Source: Actinobacillus genomosp. 1 (GTDB lineage Bacteria > Pseudomonadota > Gammaproteobacteria > Enterobacterales > Pasteurellaceae). Taken from it: 64,000 bases of DNA. The stretch covers positions 2,039,001-2,103,000 of the forward strand of contig NZ_CP103834.1 in NCBI RefSeq assembly GCF_029774175.1, read 5' to 3'. Both the position numbers and the translations under genes were made by a program. Below the pieces are notes generated by a model, which worked only from the letters and a program-made list of their open reading frames with translations, was not told the origin of the DNA and made no database searches. Positions 37,817-48,295 of the stretch are shown here, in pieces (the first letter of the stretch is position 1; every line of letters starts with the position of its first letter).

Positions 37817-39139
37817 ATGGCAAAGCAACCAGGGTACCAAGGTAGTACACAAAAAGGGACTGGCGAGCTTAAATCAAGATTATTATTTGTTTTAGGTGCG
37901 TTAATCGTTTTCCGTATCGGTTCTTTTATACCTGTTCCTGGCATTGATGCTTCTGTATTATCCGAATTAGTTCGACAACAGCAAGGCACCATCATTGATA
38001 TGTTTAATATGTTCTCTGGTGGTGCTTTAAGCCGAGCGTCTATATTTGCGCTAGGTATCATGCCTTATATTTCAGCGTCTATTATTGTTCAATTATTAAC
38101 TGCGATTCATCCTCCTTTAGCAGAATTGAAAAAGGAAGGTGAAGCGGGACGCCGAAAAATCAGCAAATATACTCGTTATGCTACTTTGTTATTAGCATTT
38201 ATTCAGTCTATTGGTATTTCTATTGCCCTGCCGAATATGTTACAAGGATTAGTCCCTAATCCGAGTATCTTATTCTATGTAACGTCTGTAATCAGCCTAG
38301 TAACGGGAACGATGTTCCTAATGTGGTTAGGCGAACAAATCACTGAACGTGGTATCGGTAACGGTATCTCTCTGATTATCTTTGCAGGTATCGTTGCAGA
38401 TTTACCGGCGACAATTGGGCAGACAATTGAACAAGCTCGTCAAGGCGAGATTTCTTTACTTGTTTTATTATTAGTAGCTGTAATTGCATTTGCAGTAACA
38501 TATTTTGTTGTCTTTGTTGAACGCGGACAAAGAAGAATTGTGGTAAATTATGCAAGTCGCCAACAAGGTAGAATGATGGCTCCTGCAAGATCTTCTCATT
38601 TACCGTTAAAAGTTAATATGGCAGGTGTAATTCCTGCAATCTTCGCATCAAGTATCATCTTATTCCCTGCAAGTATTACGCAGTGGTTTGGTCAGAGCGA
38701 AGGGCTTGAATGGTTATTTGATTTATCACAATTATTACAGCCGGGACAACCTTTATATATTGTGTTATTCACAATGGCGGTAATCTTCTTTGCATTCTTT
38801 TATACGGGAATGCAATATAATCCTCGTGATACAGCGGATAATTTGAAGAAATCAGGTGCGTTTGTACCAGGTTATCGACCAGGCGAACAAACATCTCGTT
38901 ATATTGATAAAGTAATGACACGTTTAACTTTAATCGGTGCGTTGTATATTACTTTTGTTTGTTTGGTTCCTTATATCATTACATCTTTGTGGAAAGTGCC
39001 ATTCCAATTAGGTGGTACTTCATTATTAATCGTAGTGGTAGTTATTATGGATTTCATCGCACAGATTCAAAGTCATTTAATGTCATTACAATATGACTCT
39101 GTGTTGAAGAAAGCCAATTTGAAAGGCTTAGGGCAATAG
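37817..39139 (+). CDS. secY: SecY, protein-conducting channel of the translocon
   Basis: 440 residues (E. coli 443), ten transmembrane helices. It is the core of the SecYEG channel in the inner membrane, used by both SecA and Ffh/FtsY routes. [42 protein letters not shown], the [29 protein letters not shown] block, and the cytoplasmic loop [33 protein letters not shown] are conserved. It begins 3 bp after rplO in the spc operon, as in E. coli. Confidence 0.99.
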   Translation: MAKQPGYQGSTQKGTGELKSRLLFVLGALIVFRIGSFIPVPGIDASVLSELVRQQQGTIIDMFNMFSGGALSRASIFALGIMPYISASIIVQLLTAIHPPLAELKKEGEAGRRKISKYTRYATLLLAFIQSIGISIALPNMLQGLVPNPSILFYVTSVISLVTGTMFLMWLGEQITERGIGNGISLIIFAGIVADLPATIGQTIEQARQGEISLLVLLLVAVIAFAVTYFVVFVERGQRRIVVNYASRQQGRMMAPARSSHLPLKVNMAGVIPAIFASSIILFPASITQWFGQSEGLEWLFDLSQLLQPGQPLYIVLFTMAVIFFAFFYTGMQYNPRDTADNLKKSGAFVPGYRPGEQTSRYIDKVMTRLTLIGALYITFVCLVPYIITSLWKVPFQLGGTSLLIVVVVIMDFIAQIQSHLMSLQYDSVLKKANLKGLGQ

Positions 39140-39164
39140 TCCCTTAGATCAAAAAGGATAAGCA

Positions 39165-39278
39165 ATGAAAGTTCGTGCTTCAGTTAAGAAATTATGCCGT
39201 AACTGTAAAGTTGTTAAGCGTGAAGGTGTTGTTCGCGTAATTTGTAGCGATCCTAAACACAAACAACGTCAAGGTTAA
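39165..39278 (+). CDS. rpmJ: Ribosomal protein L36 (zinc-binding form)
   Basis: 37 residues. It begins [17 protein letters not shown]. The zinc ligands C11, C14, C27 and H32 are all present, so this is the zinc-containing form. AAAGGATAAGC precedes the ATG, 25 bp after secY. Last gene of the spc operon before the alpha leader. Confidence 0.98.
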   Translation: MKVRASVKKLCRNCKVVKREGVVRVICSDPKHKQRQG

Positions 39279-39338
39279 TTCGTATTCTTTCTTGCAAAGA
39301 ACCCGCTGAGCAGGTATACTGCTCAGCTCATTCGTCCT

Positions 39339-39417
39339 GATATACTGTTTGAGTATCCTGAAACGGGCTTTTCAAGATCAGTATATCAATAAACTTAAAT
39401 AATAGGAGTGCATAGTG
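39339..39417 (+). promoter_or_regulatory. Alpha operon leader, S4-binding pseudoknot (Alpha_RBS)
   Basis: TTTGAGTATCCTGAAACGGG followed by CTTTTCA is nearly identical to the E. coli alpha operon leader, as is TAGGAGTGCATAGTGGCCCG at the start codon. The outer stem is GATATACTG / CAGTATATC (39339-39347 with 39379-39387), a different sequence from E. coli but perfectly paired, indicating conserved structure. In E. coli S4 binds it to repress translation of rpsM and the following genes. Confidence 0.85.
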
Positions 39418-39771
39418 GCCCGTATTGCAGGCATTAACATTCCTGATCAAAAACACACTGTAATCGCATTAACTGCAATTTACGGTATCGGTAAGACTCG
39501 TGCTAAAGCTATCTGTGCAGCAACGGGTATTGCTGAAGATGTAAAGATCAGAGAATTGTCTGAAGAGCAGATTGAAAAACTGCGTGAAGAAGTTGGTAAA
39601 TTTACTGTCGAAGGTGATTTACGTCGTGAAGTAACATTAAGCATCAAACGTCTTTTAGACTTAGGTTGCTATCGTGGTTTACGTCATCGTCGTAGTTTAC
39701 CGGTACGTGGTCAACGTACTAAGACTAATGCGCGTACTCGTAAGGGTCCACGCAAACCGATCAAAAAATAA
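39415..39771 (+). CDS. rpsM: Ribosomal protein S13
   Basis: 118 residues, GTG start within the S4-responsive leader (TAGGAG upstream). It lies in the 30S head and contacts L5 and t[37 protein letters not shown] and the basic C-terminus [21 protein letters not shown] are diagnostic. First gene of the alpha operon. Confidence 0.99.
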   Translation: MARIAGINIPDQKHTVIALTAIYGIGKTRAKAICAATGIAEDVKIRELSEEQIEKLREEVGKFTVEGDLRREVTLSIKRLLDLGCYRGLRHRRSLPVRGQRTKTNARTRKGPRKPIKK

Positions 39772-39784
39772 TCGGAGTAGATAA

Positions 39785-40177
<393 letters not shown>

Positions 40178-40205
40178 TTGACGTTAGAATAATTGGAGAA
40201 AGAAA

Positions 40206-40832
40206 ATGGCAAGATATTTGGGTCCTAAGCTCAAGCTAAGCCGTCGTGAAGGTACTGATTTATTTCTTAAATCAGGCGTTCGTGCGATTGAATCAAAATG
40301 TAGAAATCGTCTTGATGTAGCACCTGGTCAGCATGGTGCACGTAAGCCGCGTTTATCTGACTATGGTAGTCAGTTACGTGAAAAACAAAAAGTTCGCCGT
40401 ATCTATGGTATCTTAGAACGTCAATTCCGTAATTACTATGCAGAAGCTAACCGCTTAAAAGGTAATACCGGTGAGAACTTATTAGTATTATTAGAAGGTC
40501 GCTTAGACAACGTAGTTTACCGTATGGGTTTTGCTGCGACTCGTGCTGAAGCACGTCAGCTCGTAAGCCATAAATCTATCGTGGTAAACGGTCGTGTAGT
40601 GAATATTCCTTCTTATCAAGTTTCTGTTGATGATGTGGTTGCTGTTCGTGAGAAATCTAAAAAACAAGCACGTATCAAAGCATCATTAGAATTAGCAACT
40701 CAACGTGAAAAACCAACTTGGTTAGAAGTTGATGCAACTAAAATGGAAGGTGTATTTAAACGTACTCCTGAACGCTCTGACTTATCAGCAGATATTAACG
40801 AACATCTGATCGTTGAGCTTTACTCTAAATAA
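40206..40832 (+). CDS. rpsD: Ribosomal protein S4, alpha operon repressor
   Basis: 208 residues. It is a primary 16S rRNA binder and, in E. coli, the repressor that binds the alpha leader. [24 protein letters not shown], the S4 domain [31 protein letters not shown] and [22 protein letters not shown] are typical. TTGGAGAAAG precedes the ATG, 28 bp after rpsK. Confidence 0.99.
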   Translation: MARYLGPKLKLSRREGTDLFLKSGVRAIESKCRNRLDVAPGQHGARKPRLSDYGSQLREKQKVRRIYGILERQFRNYYAEANRLKGNTGENLLVLLEGRLDNVVYRMGFAATRAEARQLVSHKSIVVNGRVVNIPSYQVSVDDVVAVREKSKKQARIKASLELATQREKPTWLEVDATKMEGVFKRTPERSDLSADINEHLIVELYSK

Positions 40833-40896
40833 TAGTTAATTTTTAAATTATATTATTAAATTAGTAAATAAAGCTTAAAAACAAAGAGAGGATAAA

Positions 40897-41886
40897 ATGC
40901 AGGGTTCTGTGACAGAATTTTTAAAGCCGCACTTAGTGAATATTGAACAAATTAGTTCTACTCACGCAAAAGTGACCTTAGAACCGTTAGAACGTGGTTT
41001 TGGCCATACCTTAGGTAACGCACTTCGTCGCATTTTACTTTCGTCTATGCCGGGTTGTGCCGTTACAGAAGTTGAAATTGATGGTGTATTACATGAATAC
41101 AGCAGCAAAGAAGGCGTACAAGAAGATATTCTTGAAGTATTGTTAAACCTTAAAGGTCTAGCGGTAAAAGTGTCGGGTAAAGATGATATTATCTTGACAC
41201 TAAATAAGTCTGGAATTGGCCCTGTAACTGCAGCCGACATTACGCATGATGGTGACGTAGAAATTGTAAATCCACACCATGTTATCTGTCATTTAACAGA
41301 TAAAGACGCAGCGATTAGTATGCGTATTCGTGTTCAACGTGGTCGTGGTTATGTACCAGCATCTGCTCGTGTACATTCTCAAGATGAAGATCGTCCAATC
41401 GGTCGTTTATTAGTTGATGCTCGTTTTAGCCCAGTAGATCGCATTGCTTACAATGTGGAAGCTGCTCGTGTTGAACAACGCACAGACTTAGATAAACTCA
41501 TCATTGAGATGGAAACAAATGGCACAATCGATCCAGAAGAAGCCATTCGTCGGGCTGCTACAATTTTAGCAGAACAGTTAGATGCATTCGTTGATTTACG
41601 TGATGTCCGTCAGCCTGAAGTGAAGGAAGAGAAACCGGAATTTGATCCGATTTTACTCCGTCCGGTAGATGATTTAGAGCTGACAGTTCGTTCTGCTAAC
41701 TGTTTGAAAGCAGAGACAATTCACTATATCGGTGATTTAGTACAGCGTACAGAAGTTGAGTTATTAAAAACACCTAACCTTGGTAAGAAATCACTTACTG
41801 AGATTAAGGATGTGCTTGCTTCTCGCGGCTTATCACTGGGTATGCGCCTTGAGAATTGGCCTCCGGCAAGTATTGCTGAAGACTAA
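40897..41886 (+). CDS. rpoA: RNA polymerase alpha subunit
   Basis: 329 residues, same length as E. coli. The N-terminal domain (1-235) dimerises and nucleates core assembly ([30 protein letters not shown]). The C-terminal domain (about 250-329) binds UP elements and activators; the conserved Arg265 lies in [19 protein letters not shown]. It is the contact partner for CRP and therefore relevant to the CRP and CRP-S sites in this window. AGAGAGGATAA precedes the start. Confidence 0.99.
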   Translation: MQGSVTEFLKPHLVNIEQISSTHAKVTLEPLERGFGHTLGNALRRILLSSMPGCAVTEVEIDGVLHEYSSKEGVQEDILEVLLNLKGLAVKVSGKDDIILTLNKSGIGPVTAADITHDGDVEIVNPHHVICHLTDKDAAISMRIRVQRGRGYVPASARVHSQDEDRPIGRLLVDARFSPVDRIAYNVEAARVEQRTDLDKLIIEMETNGTIDPEEAIRRAATILAEQLDAFVDLRDVRQPEVKEEKPEFDPILLRPVDDLELTVRSANCLKAETIHYIGDLVQRTEVELLKTPNLGKKSLTEIKDVLASRGLSLGMRLENWPPASIAED

Positions 41887-41918
41887 TTTTAGGTATTAGA
41901 TTTTCTAAGAAGGAATAG

Positions 41919-42305
<387 letters not shown>

Positions 42306-42325
42306 TAGCTTAAATAGCTTATCTA

Positions 42326-42356
42326 AAAGCCCGAGTTTATCTCGGGCTTTATTTTT
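42326..42356 (+). terminator. Terminator of the alpha operon
   Basis: AAAGCCCGAG and CTCGGGCTTT form a perfect 10-bp stem with a TTTAT loop, followed by ATTTTT. Confidence 0.9.
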
Positions 42357-42409
42357 CTCAGATAAGTTAGTATTTTATTGTGAATAACGCCCATCTCATA
42401 GATCTTTTC

Positions 42410-42437
42410 TTGTAATTTCGTAGAAAATCAGTATAAT
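42410..42437 (+). promoter_or_regulatory. Promoter of rpsP-rimM-trmD-rplS
   Basis: TTGTAA, 16 nt, TATAAT. The predicted transcript has a leader of roughly 100 nt before rpsP. Confidence 0.7.
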
Positions 42438-42484
42438 TTACCCGCTTTTTCTATCTTAAATTTAGATAATAAAGCACGTTTAGT

Positions 42485-42516
42485 ACCCTCACCTCGAACG
42501 AGGGTTTTATTTTTTA
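42485..42516 (+). promoter_or_regulatory. Terminator-like hairpin in the rpsP leader (candidate attenuator)
   Basis: ACCCTC and GAGGGT pair across 9 nt and are followed by TTTATTTTTT. It lies between the promoter and rpsP, so it would stop some transcripts before the operon. Confidence 0.55.
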
Positions 42517-42541
42517 CTATCAACATTTTTAGAGGAAGGTT

Positions 42542-42790
42542 ATGGTAACCATTCGTTTAACTCGTGGCGGAGCTAAAAAACGCCCATTCTATCAAATCGT
42601 GGTAGCAGACAGCCGTTCACCACGTGACGGTCGTTTCATCGAGCGTATCGGTTTCTTCAATCCATTAGCAGCAGGTCAAGCTGAACGTTTACGTTTAGAC
42701 GTGGCTAAAGTTGATGCTTGGGTTGCTAAAGGTGCTGAACTTTCAGATCGTGTTGCATCTTTAGTGAAAGAAGCTCGTAAAGCGGCTTAA
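42542..42790 (+). CDS. rpsP: Ribosomal protein S16
   Basis: 82 residues. It stabilises the 5' domain of the 30S subunit during assembly. [41 protein letters not shown] is diagnostic. AGAGGAAGG precedes the ATG. First gene of the rpsP-rimM-trmD-rplS operon, which couples a ribosomal protein, a 30S maturation factor and a tRNA methylase as in E. coli (ffh, often nearby in other species, is here at 9.7 kb). Confidence 0.99.
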   Translation: MVTIRLTRGGAKKRPFYQIVVADSRSPRDGRFIERIGFFNPLAAGQAERLRLDVAKVDAWVAKGAELSDRVASLVKEARKAA

Positions 42791-42819
42791 TTTCTTATTT
42801 TGCAAAGTAGGTGAGTAGT

Positions 42820-43347
42820 ATGAGCGAACAAAAAATTGAAGTTGTCGGAAAACTAGGGGCAACCTATGGGATTCGTGGCTGGTTACGCCTCTATTCATCA
42901 ACTGAAGAAACTGAAAGCATTTTCGATTATCAGCCTTGGTTCTTAAAAATTAAGGGGCAATGGCAACCGATCGAATTAGAAAGTTGGCGTTACCACAGCA
43001 ATGATTTGATTGTGAAATTAAAAGGTACCGACGACCGTGAGAGCGCACAGTTATTGACGAATGCCGAAATCGGCGTAGATTTATCTGTGTTTCCTGAATT
43101 GGAGGAAGGGGATTATTACTGGCACGATTTAATCGGTTGCCAAGTTGTAAACCTTGAAGGATATACCATGGGTGTTGTAACCGAATTGATGGAAACGGGT
43201 TCAAATGATGTTTTGGTTGTACGCGCTAACAGTAAAGATGCTTTCGGTAAGCAAGAACGATTAATTCCGTTCTTATATGAACAAGTAGTTAAAAGAGTAG
43301 ATCTCGCCACTAAAACAATTACGGTGGATTGGGACGCTGGTTTCTAA
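42820..43347 (+). CDS. rimM: RimM, 30S ribosome maturation factor
   Basis: 175 residues. It binds S19 and assists maturation of the 30S head. [23 protein letters not shown] opens the N-terminal barrel (residues 5-80). The PRC-barrel C-terminal domain includes [37 protein letters not shown] and ends [17 protein letters not shown]. The ATG at 42820 is preferred to an in-frame GTG at 42811, as AGGTGAG then provides the ribosome binding site. Confidence 0.97.
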   Translation: MSEQKIEVVGKLGATYGIRGWLRLYSSTEETESIFDYQPWFLKIKGQWQPIELESWRYHSNDLIVKLKGTDDRESAQLLTNAEIGVDLSVFPELEEGDYYWHDLIGCQVVNLEGYTMGVVTELMETGSNDVLVVRANSKDAFGKQERLIPFLYEQVVKRVDLATKTITVDWDAGF

Positions 43348-43403
43348 CCTCAGGTATGCGGTGCGCTTTGACTTTAAGTAGTAAGGACATTTGAGGATAA
43401 ATT

Positions 43404-44159
43404 ATGTGGATTGGTATCATTTCACTGTTCCCTGAAATGTTTAAAGCAATTACCGATTTTGGGGTGACAGGACGTGCGGTAAAACAAGATCTTCTGCAAA
43501 TTCAATGTTGGAATCCTCGTGATTTCACGTTTGATAAACATAAAACGGTTGATGATCGCCCTTATGGCGGTGGGCCTGGAATGTTAATGATGGTGCAACC
43601 TTTGCGTGATGCGATTCATGCAGCGAAGCAAGCAGCAAGAGCAGAAGATGGTGTAGAGGCAAAAGTTATTTATCTCTCACCACAAGGGCGTAAGCTGGAT
43701 CAACAAGGTGTGAAAACACTGGCTTCAAATCGGAAATTAATTTTAATTTGTGGACGATATGAAGGGGTTGATGAACGATTGATTCAAACCGAAGTTGATG
43801 AAGAATGGTCAATCGGTGATTATGTGCTTACAGGGGGCGAATTGCCTGCAATGACGTTAATTGACGCTGTTGCGAGATTTGTTCCCGGAGTGTTAGGCAA
43901 GCAGGCCTCTGCAGATGAAGATTCATTTGCGACAGGTTTATTGGATTGTCCGCATTACACTCGTCCGGAAATGTTAGACGGTATTCCTGTTCCCGAAGTG
44001 CTGATGTCGGGTCACCACGAAAATATTCGTAAATGGCGATTAGAACAATCGCTTGAACGTACGTGGTTAAGACGCCCTGAGCTATTGGATAGCCTAGCTC
44101 TGACTGACGAACAACGCGTGTTGTTGGCTAAAATTAAGAAACAACACAAAATCAGTTAA
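43404..44159 (+). CDS. trmD: TrmD, tRNA (guanine-37-N1) methyltransferase
   Basis: 251 residues. The SPOUT trefoil-knot enzyme methylates G37 next to the anticodon to prevent frameshifting. [61 protein letters not shown], the knot segment [35 protein letters not shown] and [10 protein letters not shown] are all conserved. GAGGATAA precedes the ATG, 56 bp after rimM. Confidence 0.98.
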   Translation: MWIGIISLFPEMFKAITDFGVTGRAVKQDLLQIQCWNPRDFTFDKHKTVDDRPYGGGPGMLMMVQPLRDAIHAAKQAARAEDGVEAKVIYLSPQGRKLDQQGVKTLASNRKLILICGRYEGVDERLIQTEVDEEWSIGDYVLTGGELPAMTLIDAVARFVPGVLGKQASADEDSFATGLLDCPHYTRPEMLDGIPVPEVLMSGHHENIRKWRLEQSLERTWLRRPELLDSLALTDEQRVLLAKIKKQHKIS

Positions 44160-44172
44160 TTCTAGGATTTAG

Positions 44173-44535
<363 letters not shown>

Positions 44536-44560
44536 TTCGCACGCGCTTAATGCGAAAGAT

Positions 44561-44593
44561 AAAAGGCTTGGGGAAACCCAAGCCTTTTCTTTT
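44561..44593 (+). terminator. Terminator after rplS
   Basis: AAAAGGCTTGGG and CCCAAGCCTTTT form a perfect 12-bp stem closed by a GAAA tetraloop, then TTTTCTTTT. Confidence 0.95.
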
Positions 44594-44670
44594 ATATTCT
44601 CGATGCCATAAGCAGTCACTTTTGGTTGATTTTTTGCAAAAATTTGTGGAAATCAGACCGCTTGTAAAAA

Positions 44671-44697
44671 CAAAAGGCAGGAATATACCTGCCTTTA
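44671..44697 (-). terminator. Terminator after roxA
   Basis: AAAGGCAGG and CCTGCCTTT form a 9-bp stem with an AATATA loop, 16 bp beyond the minus-strand stop of roxA. A USS core (ACCGCTTGT) lies just to its left. Confidence 0.75.
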
Positions 44698-44712
44698 TAA
44701 AATGAGGTTGAA

Positions 44713-45906
44713 TTATTCCGCTTCTTCTAAAATAACCCAGCCGTTATCCAACCAATCACATAGGGTATCTAGTAATAACTCGAGTTCTTCCTGATCTTTC
44801 GCTTTAGAAGCCAGTTTGTTCCATGAAATTGCATCGCCGTTTGCGATACGGATTAACAGGTTTTGCTCCGCTTCGTTTAGCTCGTCAATCCACTCACCGT
44901 TTACATAGATACGTTGAGGATTTTCGGTGTAGAGCATTTTGACATTCGCATCTTGTTGAATCCAACCGCCTTCTTCTAAAATACCTTGTACTTCATCTGG
45001 ATAGTATTCGTTATCCGTTTGTAGTAGATCGTAACGACGCGAACTTACCGCAGTAGCAACACTATGCGTAAAGATTTCATCAAATTGATCAGAGTTTTGT
45101 AATAAGTCGATTAATTGATGTTTTAGCACTTTTACCATTTTCGGATCAAGTAACGCATTCGGTTGTTCATGCGGTGCAAGACGGAACGGGATATTAAATT
45201 CCGAACCGGCAATCACTTCCGAATGGTGTTCTAAGGTTTTGCAGAAGTTTTCGAGGAGATCCGCCGCATTTGGATAACGTAAACCGAATGAGAAAGTCAG
45301 ACCGTCCGTTTCCGATACGCCGTAGTGAGCCATACGCGAAGGCACATAAAGCACATCACCCGGATTCATCACTTCGTCTAACACCAATTCGCCCATATCG
45401 TCAAAAATACGGATCGGCTGATTCGGTTTAAATTCGGTGGAAGGATCACACCATTTGCCAAGCTGCCAGCGACGTTGTCCGTAACCTTGAACAAGGAATA
45501 CATCGTATTCATCATAATGTTTACCGACGGTACCGCCTTGAGGCGAACAAGAAACCATAATGTCGTCACGTTGCCATTGCGGTAAGAAACTAAACGCTTG
45601 CCACAAGGCACCGAGCTCCGGCGACCATTGTTCTAAGTTTTGTACCATAACTGAGAATTGAGCCGGTAAGTCTTGTAAATCGCTTTCCGTAAACGGACTG
45701 GTTTTAACCGACCATTGCTCATTTTCACATTTGATTAAGCGAGCAGTGATTTCCTCTTCTAACGCTAACTCCATAATATCTTCCGGCTCGAATAATCCGA
45801 CAATTTGCGGTAAGCCGTTACGGATTAACAGCGGTCGTTTTTGCCAATAATCACGCAAGAAAGTTTCCGGGCTAATATTTTCAGGTAAGCAGAATGGAAT
45901 GTTCAT
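44713..45906 (-). CDS. roxA: RoxA (YcfD), 2-oxoglutarate oxygenase hydroxylating L16 Arg81
   Basis: 397 residues (E. coli 373). JmjC-type cupin domain with iron ligands His130 and Asp132 in GGTVGKHYDEYDVFLVQGYG and His194 in VPSRMAHYGVSE. The C-terminal part includes the dimerisation and winged-helix regions (DELNEAEQNLLIRIANGDAISW). E. coli RoxA hydroxylates Arg81 of L16; the rplP gene here keeps Arg81. The enzyme needs Fe(II), oxygen and 2-oxoglutarate. Monocistronic, with AGGAGCATC before the ATG, and divergent from the iron transport operon. Confidence 0.92.
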   Translation of the reverse strand: MNIPFCLPENISPETFLRDYWQKRPLLIRNGLPQIVGLFEPEDIMELALEEEITARLIKCENEQWSVKTSPFTESDLQDLPAQFSVMVQNLEQWSPELGALWQAFSFLPQWQRDDIMVSCSPQGGTVGKHYDEYDVFLVQGYGQRRWQLGKWCDPSTEFKPNQPIRIFDDMGELVLDEVMNPGDVLYVPSRMAHYGVSETDGLTFSFGLRYPNAADLLENFCKTLEHHSEVIAGSEFNIPFRLAPHEQPNALLDPKMVKVLKHQLIDLLQNSDQFDEIFTHSVATAVSSRRYDLLQTDNEYYPDEVQGILEEGGWIQQDANVKMLYTENPQRIYVNGEWIDELNEAEQNLLIRIANGDAISWNKLASKAKDQEELELLLDTLCDWLDNGWVILEEAE

Positions 45907-46047
45907 AGATGCTCCTCATATCTTTTCTCTTTGATAAAAACTATTCTACCTGATAAATGTTTGGATTTCTTGCGTTATGTCGTTTTATTTAAGCATTAAA
46001 TATGGATTTTTTTTGATAAAGTTCACAAAATTTGATAAAAAGCAACT

Positions 46048-46066
46048 AGTAATGATTTTCATTTGA
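46048..46066 (+). promoter_or_regulatory. Fur box upstream of the ABC operon
   Basis: The core AATGATTTTCATT differs at two central positions from the Fur consensus core AATGATAATCATT and is flanked by AT-rich sequence. A possible -35 TTGATT (46063-46068) overlaps it and ATAATA follows 17 nt later, so a bound Fur would block the promoter. Confidence 0.75.
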
Positions 46067-46124
46067 TTAAAATAAACTAAAATGAATAATAAATTGTACT
46101 TATGCTTATTTTGAAGGTGTATTT

Positions 46125-47240
46125 ATGTTAAGAGCAGCAAAATTAACAGCGGTTGCATTTGCGACATTATTTGCATTATCCGGATTCGCTAATGCGAAGC
46201 CGACGGAAATTACCGATATACTTGAACGTAAAGTGACGGTTGAGTTGCCTGCTAAACGAGTGGTACTCGCATTTAACTATCAAGACTATATGGCAGTCGG
46301 TGGTGAAAAAGCATTAGATAATGTGGTGGGCTTTTCTAAAGCGGTTTGGTCTGATTGGGCACCGGCAAGTTGGGCGGAATTTAGTAAAGCAGTACCGAAA
46401 TTAAATCAATTGGAAGATATTGGCGAAGTCGAGGTTGGGACTTTCTCAATCGAGAAAATTTTAGCGCTGAAACCGGACTTCGTGTTAATGGCGGATTGGC
46501 AATTTAAAGCGTTAGATTCGGATTTAGAACCGCTAGAAACAGCAGGCATTCCGGTTGTTGTAGTGGATTATTTAGCGCAAACGGTTGATAAACACGTGAA
46601 ATCTACCGAGATTATCGGTCAATTAACCGGACAAGAAGCCAAAGCAAAACAGTTAAACGAAGAATACAAAGCAATTGTGAAAGAGATTCAAGATCGTGTT
46701 GCAAAGGCTAACTTACCGAAACCAAAAGTGTATGTTGAATTTGGAAATAAAGGGCCGGCAGAGCATAGTTTTACGTTCGGTAAAAGTATGTGGGGCGCAA
46801 TGATTGATTTGGTCGGTGCGGAAAATATTGCTAAAAATGCGGTGGAATTTTATAGCCCGATTAACCCTGAATTAGTGGTAGCGGCTAAACCGGATGTGGT
46901 GATTATTTCCGGACGCGAAACCGAACTGAAGAAAAATCCGGAAGCAATGGTAGCGGGCTTTAATATTGATAAACAAGAAGCGCAAAAACGCTTAGCCGGC
47001 TTTGCGAAACGCCCGGGTTGGTCTGAATTACCGGCAATTAAAAATCATCGCTTATACGGTGTATATCATGCCAACTCTCGTACGCTTTCCGATAGTGCTT
47101 CAATTCAATTTGTGGCAAAAGCGGTTTATCCGGAACTCTTTAAAGATTTAGATCCGACTAAAACTTATCAAGAGTTTTACCGTAAAAACTTACCTCTCGT
47201 ACCGCAAGGGACTTTCTACCTCTATCCAGAGAGTAAATAG
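46125..47240 (+). CDS. Periplasmic binding protein 1 of a metal/metallophore ABC transporter
   Basis: 371 residues with a cleavable signal peptide (MLRAAKLTAVAFATLFALSG, cleaved after ANA near residue 25). The mature part is a class III binding protein: two lobes joined by a long helix, with EITDILERKVTVELPAKRVVLAFNYQDYMAVGG at the start and HRLYGVYHANSRTLSDSASIQFVAKAVYPELF at the end. The family carries Fe(III)-siderophores, haem, cobalamin or molybdate/tungstate; substrate cannot be read directly. A Fur box upstream argues for iron. AAGGTG precedes the ATG. It heads the operon and has a paralogue four genes later. Confidence 0.85.
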   Translation: MLRAAKLTAVAFATLFALSGFANAKPTEITDILERKVTVELPAKRVVLAFNYQDYMAVGGEKALDNVVGFSKAVWSDWAPASWAEFSKAVPKLNQLEDIGEVEVGTFSIEKILALKPDFVLMADWQFKALDSDLEPLETAGIPVVVVDYLAQTVDKHVKSTEIIGQLTGQEAKAKQLNEEYKAIVKEIQDRVAKANLPKPKVYVEFGNKGPAEHSFTFGKSMWGAMIDLVGAENIAKNAVEFYSPINPELVVAAKPDVVIISGRETELKKNPEAMVAGFNIDKQEAQKRLAGFAKRPGWSELPAIKNHRLYGVYHANSRTLSDSASIQFVAKAVYPELFKDLDPTKTYQEFYRKNLPLVPQGTFYLYPESK

Positions 47241-47242
47241 TC

Positions 47243-48280
47243 ATGGGTCATTTAACGATTGAAAAGATCGTTCAAAACCAACGCAAGCTGGAACGCAAGC
47301 GTTGGTTTATCGTTCTTATTTTCCTTGCGATTAGTTTAATCGGTTTGGTATTCGATATTGTCACCGGTCCTTCTATGTTACCGCTAGATGAAGTGGTCAA
47401 AGCGTTATTACGTTTTGAAGATGTGGAAACCACCACCAACGTTATCGTTTATGACTTACGTTTACCCATGGCATTAATGGCGTTGGTAGTCGGGGCGGCA
47501 TTAGGTGTTGGCGGTGCGGAGATTCAAACCTTACTGAATAACCCGATGGCAAGCCCTTATACCTTAGGTTTAGCCGCAGCGGCAGGGTTAGGTGCTTCAA
47601 CGGTGATTGCATTTGGCGGTTTTGGTTTGCCTTCGGCGTTTGCCGTGCCGTTAGGTGCTTTTGTGATGACGATGTTGGCATCCGGTATTTTGTTTGTGTT
47701 TGCCTCAATGCGTCGTTTTAGTTCGGCGATGTTGGTGTTAGTCGGTATTGCGTTATTGTTTTTATTCCAATCACTGCTATCGTTGATTCAATTTATTGCC
47801 GCACCGGAAATTTCGCAACAAATTCTGTTTTGGTTATTCGGCAGTTTAACCAAAGCGACCTGGGAAAATCTCTCGATTGCAACGGTAGTGATCATTGTGT
47901 GCGTTAGCTTACTTGCAAAAGATTTATGGAAATTGACCGCTTTGCGCTTAGGTGAAGCACGTGCGCTCAGTCTAGGGATCAACTTGCAACGCTTACGTTT
48001 AAAAACGTTAGTCTTAGTGGCGATTATGACTGCAACCGCGATTAGCTTTGTCGGCATTATCGGCTTTATCGGTTTGGTCGCACCGCACGTGGCGCGGATG
48101 TTATTGGGCGAAGACCAACGCTTTTTTCTGCCCGGTGCAATGTTAATCGGTGCGGCATTTTTATCGGTTGCTTCGGTATTATCAAAAGTGATTGTTCCCG
48201 GTGCATTGTTCCCAGTAGGTATCATTACTTCATTTGTCGGCGTACCTTTCTTCTTTTGGATTGTACTGACCAAGAAATAA
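47243..48280 (+). CDS. FecCD/BtuC-family ABC permease
   Basis: 345 residues, about ten membrane helices. Family blocks are PMALMALVVGAALGVGGAEIQTLLNNPMASPYTLGLAAAAGLGAS near residues 75-120 and the coupling region TAISFVGIIGFIGLVAPHVARMLLGEDQRFFLPGAMLIGAAFL near 260-305. It forms the inner-membrane homodimer of the importer. It starts 2 bp after the first binding protein, so translation is probably coupled. An N-terminal polar extension (residues 1-20) is slightly longer than usual. Confidence 0.92.
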   Translation: MGHLTIEKIVQNQRKLERKRWFIVLIFLAISLIGLVFDIVTGPSMLPLDEVVKALLRFEDVETTTNVIVYDLRLPMALMALVVGAALGVGGAEIQTLLNNPMASPYTLGLAAAAGLGASTVIAFGGFGLPSAFAVPLGAFVMTMLASGILFVFASMRRFSSAMLVLVGIALLFLFQSLLSLIQFIAAPEISQQILFWLFGSLTKATWENLSIATVVIIVCVSLLAKDLWKLTALRLGEARALSLGINLQRLRLKTLVLVAIMTATAISFVGIIGFIGLVAPHVARMLLGEDQRFFLPGAMLIGAAFLSVASVLSKVIVPGALFPVGIITSFVGVPFFFWIVLTKK

Positions 48281-48295
48281 TAAGCGGTAGGATTT

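Noticed and set aside
37537..38061. 174-codon open frame opposite rplO and secY
   Set aside because: Crosses two essential genes on the opposite strand; no supporting signal.
47788..48273. 161-codon open frame opposite the FecCD permease
   Set aside because: Mirror of hydrophobic membrane codons; no ribosome binding site or domain.
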